Assembly (NCBI GenBank): GCA_035532535.1
Contig: DATKQT010000004.1
Coordinates: forward strand, 1-61,527
Direction: 5' to 3'
DNA from: Palsa-739 sp035532535
Lineage (GTDB): Bacteria > Actinomycetota > Thermoleophilia > Gaiellales > Gaiellaceae
Length of the DNA: 61,527 nt
A model generated the notes under the pieces. The model worked only from the letters and a program-made list of their open reading frames with translations. It was not told where the DNA came from and ran no database searches. The position numbers and the translations under genes are program-made. Positions 61,361-61,527 of the stretch are shown in pieces (within the stretch, counting starts at the first letter, position 1; each line of letters starts with the position of its first letter).

Positions 61361-61527
61361 GAGCGCCTTTCAAAAACGAGGGACCAGCTTGTAGTCGGCG
61401 AAATCGGCTGCGTCCACTTCGACTGGGAGGATGGGGCGCAGATGGCGAAGCCGTTGGTGTCGGACGAGTTGTGGGAGCTGGTCGAGCCGTTGCTGCCGAA
61501 GGTGAAGCGGCGCTACCGCTATCCCGG
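61361..61527 (+). mobile_element. Left end of an IS5-like insertion sequence (cut by window edge)
   Basis: A candidate terminal repeat GAGCGCCTTTCAAAAACGAG begins at 61361, six nt after the NlpC/P60 stop, and a transposase gene starts at 61442. IS5-group ends often look like GAGCCTTTCAAAA. The exact boundary and target duplication cannot be seen because the right end is outside the window. Confidence 0.6.
61442..61527 (+). CDS. IS5-family transposase, N-terminal fragment
   Basis: Open to the window edge (28 aa visible). MAKPLVSDELWELVEPLLP followed by KVKRRYRYPG is the typical DUF4096/IS5 (IS903/IS427-type) transposase start. The DDE catalytic part lies beyond the window. Confidence 0.85.
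   Translation, partial: MAKPLVSDELWELVEPLLPKVKRRYRYP

Overview
This window is high-GC DNA (roughly 65-70% G+C by eye) from an actinobacterium-like organism. The evidence is a minus-strand 16S rRNA 5' end with an actinobacterial-style boxA leader, frequent GTG and TTG starts, many 1-4 nt start/stop overlaps, several F420-type enzymes, and secreted proteins with tandem Ig-like repeats. Together these suggest a deep-branching lineage such as Thermoleophilia (Gaiellales/Solirubrobacterales-like). The lineage is inference; a 16S comparison would settle it.

Layout. 1-664: the first ~341 nt of 16S rRNA (minus strand), its ~300-nt leader and a promoter that overlaps the tyrS stop codon. 661-10581: tyrS with an S9 peptidase, a divergent class A PBP, then an Mpg / MFS / DegT / IlvE run and a YbaK-like protein. 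11026-13730: a two-gene serine-biosynthesis operon (serA plus a class V aminotransferase). 13753-18881: a membrane protein, a secreted Rpf/transglycosylase-like protein, and a compact operon (RHH regulator, 32-aa microprotein, DUF4097 protein, two MFS transporters) behind a promoter with an embedded palindromic operator. 18847-23531: gatC-gatA-(87-aa ORF)-gatB, a cold-shock gene and folD. 23619-26735: an HMG-CoA reductase, a ferritin-like di-iron protein and small secreted proteins. 26798-32123: six overlapping genes of a MoxR/DUF58/VWA (Bat-like) system.

32127-35628 holds a cyclophilin, a degenerate LspA-like protein, tRNA-Cys and a second S9 peptidase. 35649-50646 is the most coherent pathway block: a luciferase-like F420 oxidoreductase, MFS, DDN-type deazaflavin protein, M20 amidohydrolase (beta-ureidopropionase type), a THI5-like ABC importer, dihydropyrimidinase/hydantoinase, CoA-acylating semialdehyde dehydrogenase and class III aminotransferase. 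Together these give a reductive pyrimidine or hydantoin catabolic route, interrupted by a GH25 lysozyme and a GH76-type glycosidase. No conventional dihydropyrimidine dehydrogenase is present in the window.

51172-57940 carries a class B PBP, a PPOX-fold protein, a 850-aa multi-GAF/PAS histidine kinase and membrane or secreted proteins. 57941-58798 is gene-poor and visibly lower in GC. It holds 3' halves of two tRNAs (Gly-GCC and initiator Met), each starting at the anticodon loop, as expected of attachment-site scars. The right end has a small ABM-like gene, an ANTAR regulator whose receiver domain lacks the phospho-acceptor Asp, an NlpC/P60 endopeptidase, and the left end of an IS5-like element cut by the window edge.
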